Shown here: positions 1 to 8,831 of the stretch, piece by piece
Numbering within the stretch: the stretch's first letter is position 1
Layout: each line of letters begins with the position of its first letter
Source of the DNA: Kitasatospora azatica KCTC 9699
GTDB taxonomy: Bacteria; Actinomycetota; Actinomycetes; Streptomycetales; Streptomycetaceae
Assembly: GCF_000744785.1 (NCBI RefSeq)
Contig: NZ_JQMO01000003.1
Span: forward strand, 1-64,000
Length of the DNA stretch: 64,000 bases
Reading direction: 5' to 3'
Made by a program: the position numbers and the translations under genes
The notes under the pieces: model-generated
Told to the model about the DNA's origin: nothing
What the model saw: the letters and a program-made list of their open reading frames with translations, nothing else
Databases searched by the model: none

Positions 1-163
1 TCCCGCGAGACGCCCCCGGAGCAATCACCAGGGCGACAACGCCAAACCGAACACCACCCCCAGCACCGAGCGGCCGAGGACACGGCGGGACCGCGACCAG
101 GCGCGGGCCCTACCCTCCAGAAGTACTCACCCAGCCCCAGCCGACCACAACCCGAGAACCGAC

Positions 164-322
164 ATGCCCGGCCCCGCAAGCACCCCAGACCCTCAGCTCC
201 GCCCCAAGCTCAGGACCATTGCCCTGCGGGCTCTACTGGGCACGGCCAGCGCCATCACCATCGGACTCTTCCTTCTCCTCGTAACCCACCTGCTCGCCAT
301 CCACCGCCACACCTTCCATTAA
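164..322 (+). CDS. Small single-span membrane protein (52 aa)
   Basis: An ATG-to-TAA frame of 52 residues. The first 25 residues are polar and basic (PQLRPKLRTIALRALLG), followed by one hydrophobic segment (about residues 29-46, with IGLFLLLV) and a His-rich tail ending HRHTFH. Charge distribution suggests an N-in, single-pass peptide. No clear Shine-Dalgarno sequence precedes it. A similar architecture (basic N-terminus, hydrophobic stretch, His-rich end) is seen in the small reading frame at 27219-27380. The family is not recognised; small membrane proteins are common on Streptomyces mobile elements, but that link is inference. Confidence 0.35.
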   Translation: MPGPASTPDPQLRPKLRTIALRALLGTASAITIGLFLLLVTHLLAIHRHTFH

Positions 323-1500
323 CCCCACCACCGACCAAAGCCCCGGAACAGGGCACAGCAGCGATGAGCGGACGACGGGGCACAGCAGCGAGCACGAGGC
401 CGGCGGACCGAACGACAGCGGTGCAACACGCCCCCCGGCCCCCGCCCAGGGCTACATAACACCTGATCAACCCACAACACCCTCTTGCCCACCCACGCAA
501 CTAACCCCAGACGGGCACAGCACCCGGAGCCGGACAGTGGCCGGGAAGCTGGAGGCCGGCCTGACGGCCGATCAGCGCCCACCACCCCGGACAGCAACCC
601 CGCCCCGCGGCTGTCACGGATGCCATCACGCCCACACCACACACAGGGATTGAGGGGTAACCGCCCACGTCACACCACACACGACACCCCAACCCGACAA
701 CACACAGCCAACCCCCGAACCACCCCCAGCCACCCCGGGAACGCCCTCCGGGGCGGCCTGACGGCCACCCACCACTGGGCGGGCGGCCCCAGCGAGGCGG
801 GCGGGAACAGCGGCGCAAGCCCAGACGGCGGCGCGGGCAGAGACCTGGACGGAGCGAGCCCGGCAGAACGCACAGCAGCCGGTGGCCGGTCACCGCCGAA
901 GGCCACCACCCGAACACACGGCAGGCCCCACCGGTCACCAGACCGCCCCGGCACCAGGCGGAGGCGCAGCCTGGACGCCTCCAAGGCCGCCTGACGGCCA
1001 CCCAGCACGAGAGCCGACCCGACCCGGGGCAGCGGCGCAGCGGGTGGGCGAGCCCCGAGCGAGCCCGACGCCCGAACCGCAGCAACGGCGTGAGCAGAAC
1101 GCGGACCTGGCCACCCGCCAGACAGAGGCCGACGCCGAGCCGCAGCACCCGGGAGCGAGCGGGGCCACGGACCGGGCAGCCCCCAGCACCCGGGCACCGG
1201 ACTCGAACACACCTCCCCGCGCCCTCCCCCAGAAATAGCAGGCCCGAAATACCGCACCCAATTCCCAATATTGCCCCCGTGCGCAGTCAGGAAGGAAATC
1301 CATGCCCCCACCGGAGGGTGAAGGGCGGTCACGAGCCGCCCCCGCCCCCCGACCCTCAGACAACACACACAGTAACCGCCAGTGAAGCGAGTGCGGCCCT
1401 GCCAGCCACCCGAACCACCCGGACAACAGGTCCAGACAATATGACGATCAAGGCCGTCCCGTGCCACATATCGCCAACAGGTCACACCTGCGCTTTCGCC
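323..1500. other. C-rich stretch without a supportable gene; three GCCTGACGGCC repeats
   Basis: Several frames are open here, but only because stop codons are rare in such C-rich sequence; codon bias and protein composition are not gene-like. The 11-mer GCCTGACGGCC occurs at 559-569, 756-766 and 989-999; the last two are followed by ACCCA. Spacing is 197 and 233 bp. Confidence 0.5.
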
Positions 1501-1539
1501 GGGTAAAGCCCCGCGTGCAACACCCGGACCTCCCACCCA

Positions 1540-3000
1540 CGGATCGTCCGGAGCCGACACCAGCCCCCGCTTCGTCGGGACCGACAGCACCAACAGGCCC
1601 AAATCCATTACTACATGGTCCTGTTCACAACCCGGGCACCCCAGCCGGTCCAGGTCGGCCTTCTCTCGCAGCTCCAGCTTCGAGCCCTCCTCCCCGCCGA
1701 TCGAGCCTCGGCACCTCCAGCACGGGCGCAGCGCGGCGTTCGCCGTGCGGGCGGCCTCCAACTGCTCTTCAGCCTCCCGTTCCAGCCGTTCCTCGCGTTC
1801 CTGGTGGCAGGGGTAGCAGCGGCCGCCGGGGCGGCGGGTCCGCTGGCCGTGGAGCCCGTACTCGTAGGTGCTCTCCTGCTTGGGGGCCTGGCCGCAGTCG
1901 GCGCAGGCCAGGGTCTGCATCAGCTCCCGGTGGGCCCGGCGGGCCTTCTTCTCCCGGGCGGCCTGGCGCTGGTCGTAGGCGGTGCGGTTGTCCGGGTTGT
2001 CCAGCGCGTCGGTCAGGAAGTGCCGGCCGGGGCGGCCGTAGCGCCACCAGATGGGGCCGAGCGGGCCGTGCTCGGCGAGGAGTTCCAGGGTGGTGGCGAC
2101 GATGGGCACGGCGTCGTCGTACTCGCGCCAGCCGTCCCCGTCGTTGTCGTCCCGGTGCACCGTGTACCGCTGCCCGCGCCAGCACTCCGCCGACAGGCCA
2201 GACACCGCCTCCTGCCGGTTGGCCAGGGCGAGCGGTCCGGCGTCGGTGACGACCAGGGCGACCGGCGGGTACCCGGCGTGGGAGTGGCCGGGGTAGGCGC
2301 TGCGCCACCAGTGCACCGTCCGGTCGGCGGGTTCCTCGCCAAAGCGGGCCGGGTCGTTGTCGCGGACCTTGACGCGGAACAGCTCGCGATAGGCGGTGAG
2401 CTTCGCGGCGACCCGGGCCGGGGCCATGGTGGAGCGGTCGACCTCCACCATCAGCACCGGCACCCCGACCTCCGGGGCCTGGAGCACCGCGTCCGGGCGC
2501 ACCTTGCGCCTGCCGCCGGGCAGCGTGAACTCCACCTCGGTCGCCCAGGACGTGACCAGGCCGATCCCGCCCGCCGACCCGGGCGCGGTGCCGCCGCGCA
2601 CGAACGCCACCAGGGTCTCGTTGACGGCCGTCGCGTGCGGGGCGCCCGAGGTGCCGGCGCCCCGGGCCGTTCCACCCATCTCGGCGCGGGGCAGCCGGAG
2701 GACGTGCCCGGCCGCCTCCAGACCGGCCGTGCCATCCAGCCGCCACTCGCCGGTGTGGGCCTTGAACTCGGCGAACGCGGCGCGGCGGTCCTTGAGGCGG
2801 TCGGTGCCGGCCTCCGCCTTCGCCCGGATCCGCTCCGGGCGCTCCGCATCCGGCAGCAGCTGGGAGGCCTCCAGCAGGGTGCTCGCGAGCTCCCGCGCCG
2901 CGGACACCCGGGAGTGGAAGGTGATCACGCGGCGCAGGCGGAGGTCGGCGACCGCGCGCAGCACCGCGGTCTGCAGCGCCAGGAGTGCCGGTGCCCCCAC
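1540..3000 (-). pseudogene. Replication-relaxation-type nuclease protein, chimeric and broken at both ends
   Basis: The minus frame reads as a plasmid-type replication-relaxation family protein. It has a PD-(D/E)xK-like core (RPDAVLQ, then LMVEVDRSTMAPARVAAKLTAYRE, about 2380-2500), a tryptophan-rich stretch (TVHWWRSAYPG) and two C-terminal zinc-ribbon pairs (CADC...CYPC and CWRC...CPGC, about 1720-1920). The N-terminal 60 residues instead resemble motif IV of an SF2 helicase (LRRVITFHSRV, about 2900-2940), so the frame looks like a fusion of two gene pieces. No credible start lies beyond 3000. The frame also has no stop near the expected end and runs to 670 through non-coding-like sequence. 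Shorter copies of the nuclease part occur at 11055-11110 and 35714-36073. Confidence 0.6.
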
Positions 3001-3290
3001 GACGCGCTGCCCTTGGCCGGACTCGCCATCGTGAACGATCCCGACCGGACGCCGGAGTCTGTATCACGCTCCCTCACCCGGGCCGTGTACGACTATCTCG
3101 CCGCCACCGGGACCCCGGTTCTTGCCCGGCTTCCGTACCTGCCCCGTGTGGCCGCCCGCACGCCGCTGCCGCTGCCGGTCACTTACCGCCCCGTATCACG
3201 GGCAGCCCGGATGTTCGCCACGGACGCCGCGGGGATCGACTCCGCATGGCGGTCCGACGCCGAGGACGACCCGGGCCTCGCGGTCACTAC
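3001..3290 (+). pseudogene. C-terminal fragment, possibly ParA/MinD-like ATPase
   Basis: From 3001 the plus frame switches to convincing high-GC3 coding sequence beginning LAGLAIVNDPDRTPESVSRS and continuing TGTPVLARLPYLPRVAAR. The pattern (hydrophobic strand ending in N-D, helix, then 'G-x-PVLARxP') resembles the C-terminal part of ParA/MinD-type ATPases; this is a weak, family-level impression. The Walker A part is absent because the adjoining minus-strand pseudogene begins at the same point. Both genes are therefore truncated at their 5' ends at about 3000, which marks a recombination breakpoint. Confidence 0.35.
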
Positions 3291-3326
3291 ACAAGCACCG
3301 ACGCGCGGGTCCGCTGCACGGTTGGC

Positions 3327-3608
3327 TCAGTTGGCCTTCGCGGCGTCCTTGAGCTTCGAACCCGCGCTGACCTTCGCGGCGTAGCCGGCCGGGATCTCGA
3401 TCGGCTCGCCGGTCTGCGGGTTGCGTGCGGCCCGGGCGGCACGGTGGGTGCGTTCGAACGTCAGGAAGCCGGGGATGGTCAGCTTCTCGTCGCCCTTCAT
3501 GACGATCTCGCCGGCGATGTCGGCGAAGGCGGCCAGCACGCCGTCGGCGTCCTTGCGCGTCACCTGGGCGCGGTCGGCGATGGCGGTCACCAGTTCACTG
3601 CGGTTCAT
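3327..3608 (-). CDS. hupA: HU-family nucleoid protein (HupA type, 93 aa)
   Basis: Short actinobacterial HU homologue that binds and bends DNA as a dimer. The sequence begins MNRSELVTAIADRAQVTRKD and contains the conserved GFLTFERTHRAARAARNP segment with the NPQTGEPI beta-arm tip, ending in a Lys-rich SKLKDAAKAN. Length matches Streptomyces HupA rather than the long Lys-rich HupS. A second ATG lies three codons upstream (3617), but the canonical family start is MNRSEL at 3608. It stands alone between decayed fragments. Because chromosomes normally carry a core hupA, this could be an extra, plasmid-borne copy; that is inference. Confidence 0.93.
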   Translation of the reverse strand: MNRSELVTAIADRAQVTRKDADGVLAAFADIAGEIVMKGDEKLTIPGFLTFERTHRAARAARNPQTGEPIEIPAGYAAKVSAGSKLKDAAKAN

Positions 3609-3617
3609 TGCGCGCAC

Positions 3618-4203
3618 TTTCGATCAAGGGACGTACTGATCACCGCATCGTGCCAGACCGCACCGACGCGGCAGTCGTCGGCCCTTGGCGACGCGCCGGG
3701 CGAGAGCTCCGCTGTATGGCTGGTTCTCGCGCGTGGTCGCCTGGGCGGCCAGCTCGTGAGTTCTGCCGCCCAGGCCGGCAACGCCGTGGACCGAGCATGC
3801 GGGCGTGATGCCGGCCTCTGAGGAGCAGGCGTTGGCGTCGCGTCCCGGTTAGAACGCTCCCTCAGCTCAACGAGCATCTGCGGTGACGGGCACAGCTCGG
3901 TGCGGTATGTGCGCGGCCGACCCTCGCCGCGATCGCTCGGGCCGCCGGCACCAGCGATCGCGGCGGTCAGCTTCCATCTGTCCGGCGAGCGGCACCCGAG
4001 GGCGGAGGTCCTGCCGCGCCTGGCCCTGGCGGTCGGCCTGGCGGACCCGCTGGACCGACACGCGCTCGGCGCCGGTGCGCTGGCCGTGGACCTGTCTCTT
4101 GCCGCCCGAGCAGAGCACGAGCGCCAGCGACCCATGCCGCATATCTATACGAACCATGACAAACTGGGCGTAAGTGATAGCGCTCTACAGAGGAAAATCA
4201 CCC
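3618..4203. other. No supportable gene
   Basis: Open frames exist on both strands (for example 3605-4135 minus and 3900-4346 plus), but their Arg/Pro/Ser-rich translations and codon bias are those of shadow frames. No hairpin or repeat stands out. Confidence 0.4.
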
Positions 4204-4350
4204 ATGACTCATGGAGCCCACCCCTACGCTCCTACCGTCCGCGCGAACATCGACTGGGCCCGCGGCTGCGAAGAATGCCGCAGCTGGGGCACCGTGATCA
4301 CACCCGAGGGCCGCCACGAGCTGTGCCCCAGATGTCAGCACCCTGATTAA
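4204..4350 (+). CDS. Small zinc-ribbon protein (48 aa)
   Basis: An ATG frame of 48 residues with a good Shine-Dalgarno sequence (AGAGGAAA, about 4190). Two CxxC knuckles, CEEC (residues 22-25) and CPRC (41-44), are separated by 15 residues including a Trp and a short turn; this is a compact zinc ribbon. The N-terminus (MTHGAHPYAP) is short and disordered, and the gene ends HPD. Such mini zinc ribbons in actinomycetes are usually unassigned. A role in nucleic-acid or protein binding is possible but unsupported. Confidence 0.7.
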   Translation: MTHGAHPYAPTVRANIDWARGCEECRSWGTVITPEGRHELCPRCQHPD

Positions 4351-4735
4351 GCACGCGCCCGCCGGACTCAGGCGAGACCGGCGGCTGTCTCTCGTTCCCG
4401 CGGTGGACGGCTCGAGCCACCCGCAATAGCAGGTTGGTCGACTCCAGTCTGCTCACCCTGCTGAAGCCGGTCCGCGACTGAACGCGCCAGCTACGAGAGA
4501 CGCGCCGCGACGACCTGCAGGACGGACGCCTCCTCGTCAGTTATCCGGTGTCCGATGTGGATCTTCGCAGCGCAGTATCCGAGTAATGAAGGCACGTCAG
4601 GATGTCACTGGCAGCCGTGCTGGTGGGTGGCTGCAACGCTGGCCAGCGCCGGACCGGTGCGGCACCCCGGCCCGTGCGCCTAGAGCCTGTTGCGAGAGTG
4701 GATCGTCTGTCAGACCTGTCTGGGATTCTCCGAGC

Positions 4736-5191
4736 ATGGAGATGACGCTGCAGCTGACGATCGACTGCTCCGATCCGCAGAGAATGGTGACTTTCTGGGC
4801 CGAGGCCCTGGGCTACGTGCCTGAGCCTCCGCCGGGCGGGCACGCCACATGGCGTGCTTACTGGGCGGCGATGGGGGTGCCCGAGGCAGAGTTGCCAGCC
4901 GGAGCCGGGGATATTCCGGAGTCGATCATCGATCCCGCGGGACGTGGACCGAGGGTGTGGTTCCAGCAGGTTCCGGAGCCGAAGGCCGCCAAGAACCGGT
5001 GGCACTTCGATTTGAAGGTCGGTGGGGGCCGTGACGTTCTACTGGACGTCCGCACGCAGCGGGTCAAGGCTACGGTGGAACGGCTGGTCAAAGCTGGTGC
5101 CACCGTGCTGCGGATCAAGGATGAGCCGGACATGGGGTTCTACGCCGCCGCCATGCAGGACCCCGAGGGCAACGAATTCGACATCGTCTGA
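4736..5191 (+). CDS. VOC / glyoxalase-like domain protein (151 aa)
   Basis: Vicinal-oxygen-chelate fold protein of the Glyoxalase_6 type. The N-terminal half begins MEMTLQLTIDCSDPQRMVTF followed by WAEALGY. The second half has the paired metal-ligand pattern with WHFDLKVGG and ends MQDPEGNEFDIV, the classical VOC C-terminus with its Glu ligand. Substrate is not predictable: members act in antibiotic resistance (bleomycin or fosfomycin type) or small-molecule metabolism. The start at 4736 is chosen because it gives the canonical short N-terminus. A strong hairpin follows directly, so the gene appears monocistronic. Confidence 0.88.
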   Translation: MEMTLQLTIDCSDPQRMVTFWAEALGYVPEPPPGGHATWRAYWAAMGVPEAELPAGAGDIPESIIDPAGRGPRVWFQQVPEPKAAKNRWHFDLKVGGGRDVLLDVRTQRVKATVERLVKAGATVLRIKDEPDMGFYAAAMQDPEGNEFDIV

Positions 5192-5199
5192 GGGCCGTT

Positions 5200-5251
5200 G
5201 CGACTGTGCTGGTCACAACCACTCGTTCACGGCTGCGACCAGCACAGTCGC
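5200..5251 (+). terminator. Strong hairpin after the VOC gene
   Basis: Perfect 15-bp inverted repeat: GCGACTGTGCTGGTC at 5200-5214 and its complement at 5237-5251, with a 22-nt loop, starting 8 nt after the VOC stop codon. No U-run follows, as is usual for actinomycete terminators. Confidence 0.7.
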
Positions 5252-5700
5252 CTCGTAGCGGACGGAGAGCAACTCGCCGAGCAGATCTCCGTCGCCGCGG
5301 AGAACCGGGCCGCCGCGGGCCTACTGGCCGTGCAGTCGGTGCGCGAGGAGCACGACGAGGCCGTGGTCGCGGCAGCCGAAGTCGACCTGGCGCAGTGGGG
5401 CGCCGTCTTCGCGCGCGCGGTCACCGAGACCGCGCGGCACCGCACCGCGACCATCGCCACCCATCGGCGGCTGCTCGACGCGGCGATCGAGCGGGTCGGG
5501 GACGATCCGGCCGCCGTCGCGGTGCTGACCCAGTTCCGGTCCAGCCCGGCGGTGTCGGCGCCGTGGCTGCGCGAGCGGATCGCGCACGACCCGGCACCGG
5601 CCCTCGCCCGCCTGCTCGACTCGGGAATCCTGGCCACCCATCCGCGCCTTCCCGGACCACTGGTCCACCCCCAGCTGCTCGCCGTCCTCGACGCTCCCTT
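5252..5700 (+). pseudogene. Unrecognised coding fragment
   Basis: The plus frame has strong GC3 bias from about 5260 to 5690 and reads as a helical protein (LAEQISVAAENRAAAGLLA, EEHDEAVVAAAEVDLAQW, HDPAPALARLLDSGILATHP). No start codon or ribosome site fits, since the frame opens inside the preceding hairpin. Beyond 5700 the frame runs into sequence that is better read on the minus strand. I do not recognise the family. It looks like an internal piece of a larger regulatory or mobile-element protein. Confidence 0.4.
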
Positions 5701-5899
5701 CGACGCATCACACTCCGGGCTCGGCTGGTACTCCAGTGAGACTTCTCCATTTGCCCTGGTCAAGAGCCTAGTGGCGGGGAGTTTAGCGGGGCTGGTCGTT
5801 GGTGATCCAGGTGGCGCCGGACTGCCCGGTCAGATTGCTGGTGCCGGTGGTGGCGGTGGCGCCGTCGGCGCTGGTGTCGTTGAGGGCCAAGGTGAGAGG

Positions 5900-6240
5900 T
5901 CGCGGCGAACAGCGACTGGGGGCGCCGAAGCGCCCGCCCGATCGCCTGCACGATGTCGTGCGGCGCGCCCTTCGGATCCAGTAGGGCCACGCTGTCCACG
6001 CTCCGGATGTCGACACAGTCGCCCAGGACCCGACAGTTCGAAAGCACAGCCCGCTGCGTCTGGCGGCCGAACTCGCCCGGCACCCGCTGACGTCGCTCGC
6101 CACCGTGCTCGCCCTTGAGCCGGTTGCTCCACGGCTCCGCCGGGCACAGGTCCGGGTCGGCCGCGTGCGGCTGGGCCGCGACCGCGGGCAGGCCCTCGGC
6201 GAAGGCCCGCGCCTCCACGGGGCGGGAGTGAGCGGTGCGC
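5900..6240 (-). pseudogene. SF2 helicase C-terminal fragment (motifs V and VI)
   Basis: The minus frame contains AFAEGLPAVAAQPHAADPDL, then RAVLSNCRVLGDCVDIRSVD and KGAPHDIVQAIGRALR. The last is the QxxGRxxR motif VI of superfamily-2 helicases, and NCRVLG...VD corresponds to motif V. This matches the large 'helicase associated domain' proteins of actinomycetes. Only about 110 residues remain: the DEAD-like N-terminal domain and the downstream repeats are missing, and the frame degenerates after motif VI. Related pieces lie at 2850-3000, 29811-30164 and 42072-43063. Confidence 0.65.
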
Positions 6241-6250
6241 CCACGCCGCG

Positions 6251-7192
6251 TCAGGCCTGCGCCTGGTAGTCGATCGTGTGGCGCAGTCGGTACAGGTACG
6301 CCTTCTCGCGGGCTACCACCGGCGGCCGGGCGGTGACGCTCTCGAACAGGCCCACGGCGGCGATCGTGCCGGCCGTGGCCAGACCGTACAGGACCGGCCA
6401 GCTGACCAGAAAGACGAGGACGGCGAGCGGGCCGACCACGAAGAGGGCCAGGGCGCTGAGCAGCGCGCTGACTACCGTGACGGTGACCCACTTGGCGGTC
6501 CGCCGCGGGGGCAGCATCCGCCTCTTGTCCACCACCAGCGCACCCAGGCACAGCACGGTCAGCGCCAGTGCGAGGAAGAGGCAGGCGCCGATCCAGTGCG
6601 ACCGGTAGTCGGCGGCCGAGATCTCGACGAAGCCGCCGAGGTGGCTGCCCGGGTGGACGACCAGGCGGTGCGGGCCGAAGACGTAGCCGGCGCTGGTGGC
6701 CAGGGCGAGGGTGGCCAGCCCCGTCAGCCGCTGCTTGCGCAGCACCACGGCGGCCAGCAGCACGGTGACCAGGGTGGCGAAGATGGCAACTGCCTGGTTG
6801 GCGATCCCCCAGGTGACCAGGCCGATCACGGCCGCCGACAGCCAGACGGCCGCGGCGTGCAGCGGGGCCCGGGAGTTGAAGGGCGAGGTGGCCGTGCCGT
6901 AGAGGGCGCGCTCCCAGGCGGTGGCCGCAGGGAGGGTGAACTCGCCGTGTTCGAGGCCGTAGTCGACCCTGGCGTGCCAGGCGGACCAGCGCAGTGCCTG
7001 GAACTGGTCGCTCTGCTCGCTGGACAGCCCCGGGCGGTTCTCGACTGACTCGGTGCGGGTGCCGAAGCCGTAGTCGGTGACGACCAGCACCTGGTGCCCG
7101 GCCTGCCGGTCGATCATCTCCTGGGCCCGCACCTCGGCCAGGTACGCGACGTACCACTCGGCGGAGCCGTGGGGGTGGTCGGAGGGTGCCAT
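6251..7192 (-). CDS. Polytopic membrane protein (313 aa), unknown function
   Basis: ATG start with GGGAGA about 7 nt upstream. The first 120 residues are soluble and rich in Trp and Tyr (SAEWYVAYLAEVRAQEMIDR). They are followed by about seven hydrophobic segments, including AVWLSAAVIGLVTWGIA, VAIFATLVTVLLAAVVL, HWIGACLFLALALTVLCLGA and VVGPLAVLVFLVSWPVLYG. The C-terminus is cytoplasmic-looking and basic (YLYRLRHTIDYQAQA). No family recognised. It is immediately followed by the helicase fragment on the same strand and preceded by about 200 bp of non-coding DNA. Confidence 0.75.
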   Translation of the reverse strand: MAPSDHPHGSAEWYVAYLAEVRAQEMIDRQAGHQVLVVTDYGFGTRTESVENRPGLSSEQSDQFQALRWSAWHARVDYGLEHGEFTLPAATAWERALYGTATSPFNSRAPLHAAAVWLSAAVIGLVTWGIANQAVAIFATLVTVLLAAVVLRKQRLTGLATLALATSAGYVFGPHRLVVHPGSHLGGFVEISAADYRSHWIGACLFLALALTVLCLGALVVDKRRMLPPRRTAKWVTVTVVSALLSALALFVVGPLAVLVFLVSWPVLYGLATAGTIAAVGLFESVTARPPVVAREKAYLYRLRHTIDYQAQA

Positions 7193-7406
7193 GGCCGTCT
7201 CCCGGTCTGCGCGGCACGCCGGATCGGCGGCGGGCCGGGATCCGGTTGTGGAGCTGACGTGCAGTCACCATAGTGCCCCGTGCGCGGCCTGCGAAGGGGT
7301 CAATTGCCCTGCGCTGCAAGGGCGGTGGTGACAAGGCGCGGGCACCCGGCGCGTGGCGGGCCCGGTGGTGCGCCGGGCGGCAGCGGTGCCGTGCGGGTGC
7401 CGCGGG

Positions 7407-7720
7407 TCAGTGCAGGATCGCGTGGGTGACCGCGCAGGAGTTGGTGTCGGCGGACAGCGCCTCGTCCAGGCGCCGCGCTTCGGCGCGGTCCTGGAAGGAG
7501 CCGGCACGCGGATGGATCCGGCCGACCAGACCCGGCCAGGTGGCGGGCGCGCGGGGCGCGCCGTGCCGGTGCTGGTGCTGGTGCTGGTGCTGGTGGAGCT
7601 CGCCGACGCTCGCGGCGGCGACACTGCGGTCGCCGGAGCCGATGACGTCCGTGCCGCCGACGTGGCCGACGGGCGGTCGGTCAACGCGTGGCTGAGTGCG
7701 GACGGATTGGTGCTGGTCAC
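7407..7720 (-). pseudogene. N-terminal fragment of an NB-ARC/TPR STAND protein with a terminal tag
   Basis: The strongest minus frame reads VIGSGDRSVAAASVGEL, a His-Gln run (HQHQHQHQHRH), then WPGLVGRIHPRAGSFQDR and a helix ending CAVTHAILH before a stop at 7407. In actinobacterial NB-ARC/TPR proteins the pattern 'W-P-x-x-VG-x-(I/V)-P-x-x-A-x-x-FQ-x-R' precedes 'V-x-x-x-L-x-G-x-GGVGKT'; here the stop falls just before the P-loop. No start codon exists in this frame. A GTG at 7718-7720 with AGGAG upstream opens the neighbouring frame, suggesting a frameshift. The simple (GGTGCT)n repeat at about 7567-7596 encodes the His-Gln run. Confidence 0.55.
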
Positions 7721-7753
7721 CAGGGGTGGAACTCCTACTCGGCCCCTCTCGGA

Positions 7754-8644
7754 CTAACCCGACAAGGCGGACGTCTCACCCAAGGCTGACAGAGAGGGCT
7801 GCAGCGCGGTGACGGCCGGAGACACCTGCCCACGGGGATGCACCACCATCACCTTCCAGGTCGGTGCGTTCTGGGCGAACCGGCGTGCCGTCAGGTCGGG
7901 AAAGCGGGCGGCCAGGGATTCCGGCATGATGCACACACCCAAGTCCTGGCGGACCAGGTCGGTGGCGCTCAGAATGTCGTTGACCTCGAAGGTGGCGGCA
8001 CGGTCGACGAGGGCTGTACGAAAGGCACGGTCGACCGAGTGCCGGATCGCCCAGCCGACGGGGAATTCCACCAGTGGTAGGCCGGCCACCTCGGCGAGGG
8101 TGACCGGTCGCTCGGGTTCCACGGCGCGGCTCGGCGCCGCGATCAGGACCATCTCCTCCTCCTTCAGCACGCTTACGGCCAGTCCTCGCTGCTGCGGGCG
8201 GGCCAGCGCCACGACGGCCACATCCGTGGTGCCGTCGCGCAGTGCCCGCAGGAGGTCGTCCGCCGATGCCTGGCGAAGCCTGACCGTCACCTGCGGATGC
8301 TGGTGACGGAAGGCGGCCAGCGCCTCGGCGAGGCCCGTGTAGAGACCCTGCATGACGCCGATCGTGATCTCCCCCCGGAGCTCTCCTTTGGCCAAGTCAA
8401 CGGCGGCCCGGGCCTGTTCGGCGGCCTGTAGCGTGGCACGGGCGGCTGGGAGGAACGCCTGGCCCGCCGGGGTGACGGACACCCGGTGGGTGCTGCGGTG
8501 GAACAGCGATGCGCCCAGCTCGCGCTCAAGGGCGCGCACCGTGGTGGACACCGCGGACTGCACCACGTGCAGGCGCCGCGCCGCCGCGCTGAAGCCGCCC
8601 TCCTCGGCGACCGCGACGACGACCTCCATCTGCCGAAGATCCAT
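7754..8644 (-). CDS. LysR-family transcriptional regulator (296 aa)
   Basis: N-terminal winged helix-turn-helix begins MDLRQMEVVVAVAEEGGFSA and contains AARRLHVVQSAVSTTVRALE and the LFHRSTHRVSVTPAGQAFL wing. The C-terminal two-lobed effector domain starts near residue 90 (GEITIGVMQGLYTGLAEALA). I chose ATG 8644, ten codons inside the longest frame, because LysR proteins normally start one residue before this D-L-R-Q motif. It is transcribed divergently from the cysteine hydrolase and MFS genes at 8832-10882. By the usual LysR arrangement it probably controls them from the 187-bp intergenic region. Confidence 0.95.
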   Translation of the reverse strand: MDLRQMEVVVAVAEEGGFSAAARRLHVVQSAVSTTVRALERELGASLFHRSTHRVSVTPAGQAFLPAARATLQAAEQARAAVDLAKGELRGEITIGVMQGLYTGLAEALAAFRHQHPQVTVRLRQASADDLLRALRDGTTDVAVVALARPQQRGLAVSVLKEEEMVLIAAPSRAVEPERPVTLAEVAGLPLVEFPVGWAIRHSVDRAFRTALVDRAATFEVNDILSATDLVRQDLGVCIMPESLAARFPDLTARRFAQNAPTWKVMVVHPRGQVSPAVTALQPSLSALGETSALSG

Positions 8645-8831
8645 CCCACACTCCGTAAGCCGATCCCAGGCCATCTCTCATAGAGATTACCGTCATCTCG
8701 AACCATCTCCCTGACCTAGGAAGCGACCACGGTGGCACAGGGTTGAAGAGGTCATCGGCAGCAAGCGCTGCTGGTGAACGAGGGAATCCGGCCCGGTGCC
8801 GGACGCCCGCCCTTGCCCCAAGGAGACACCC

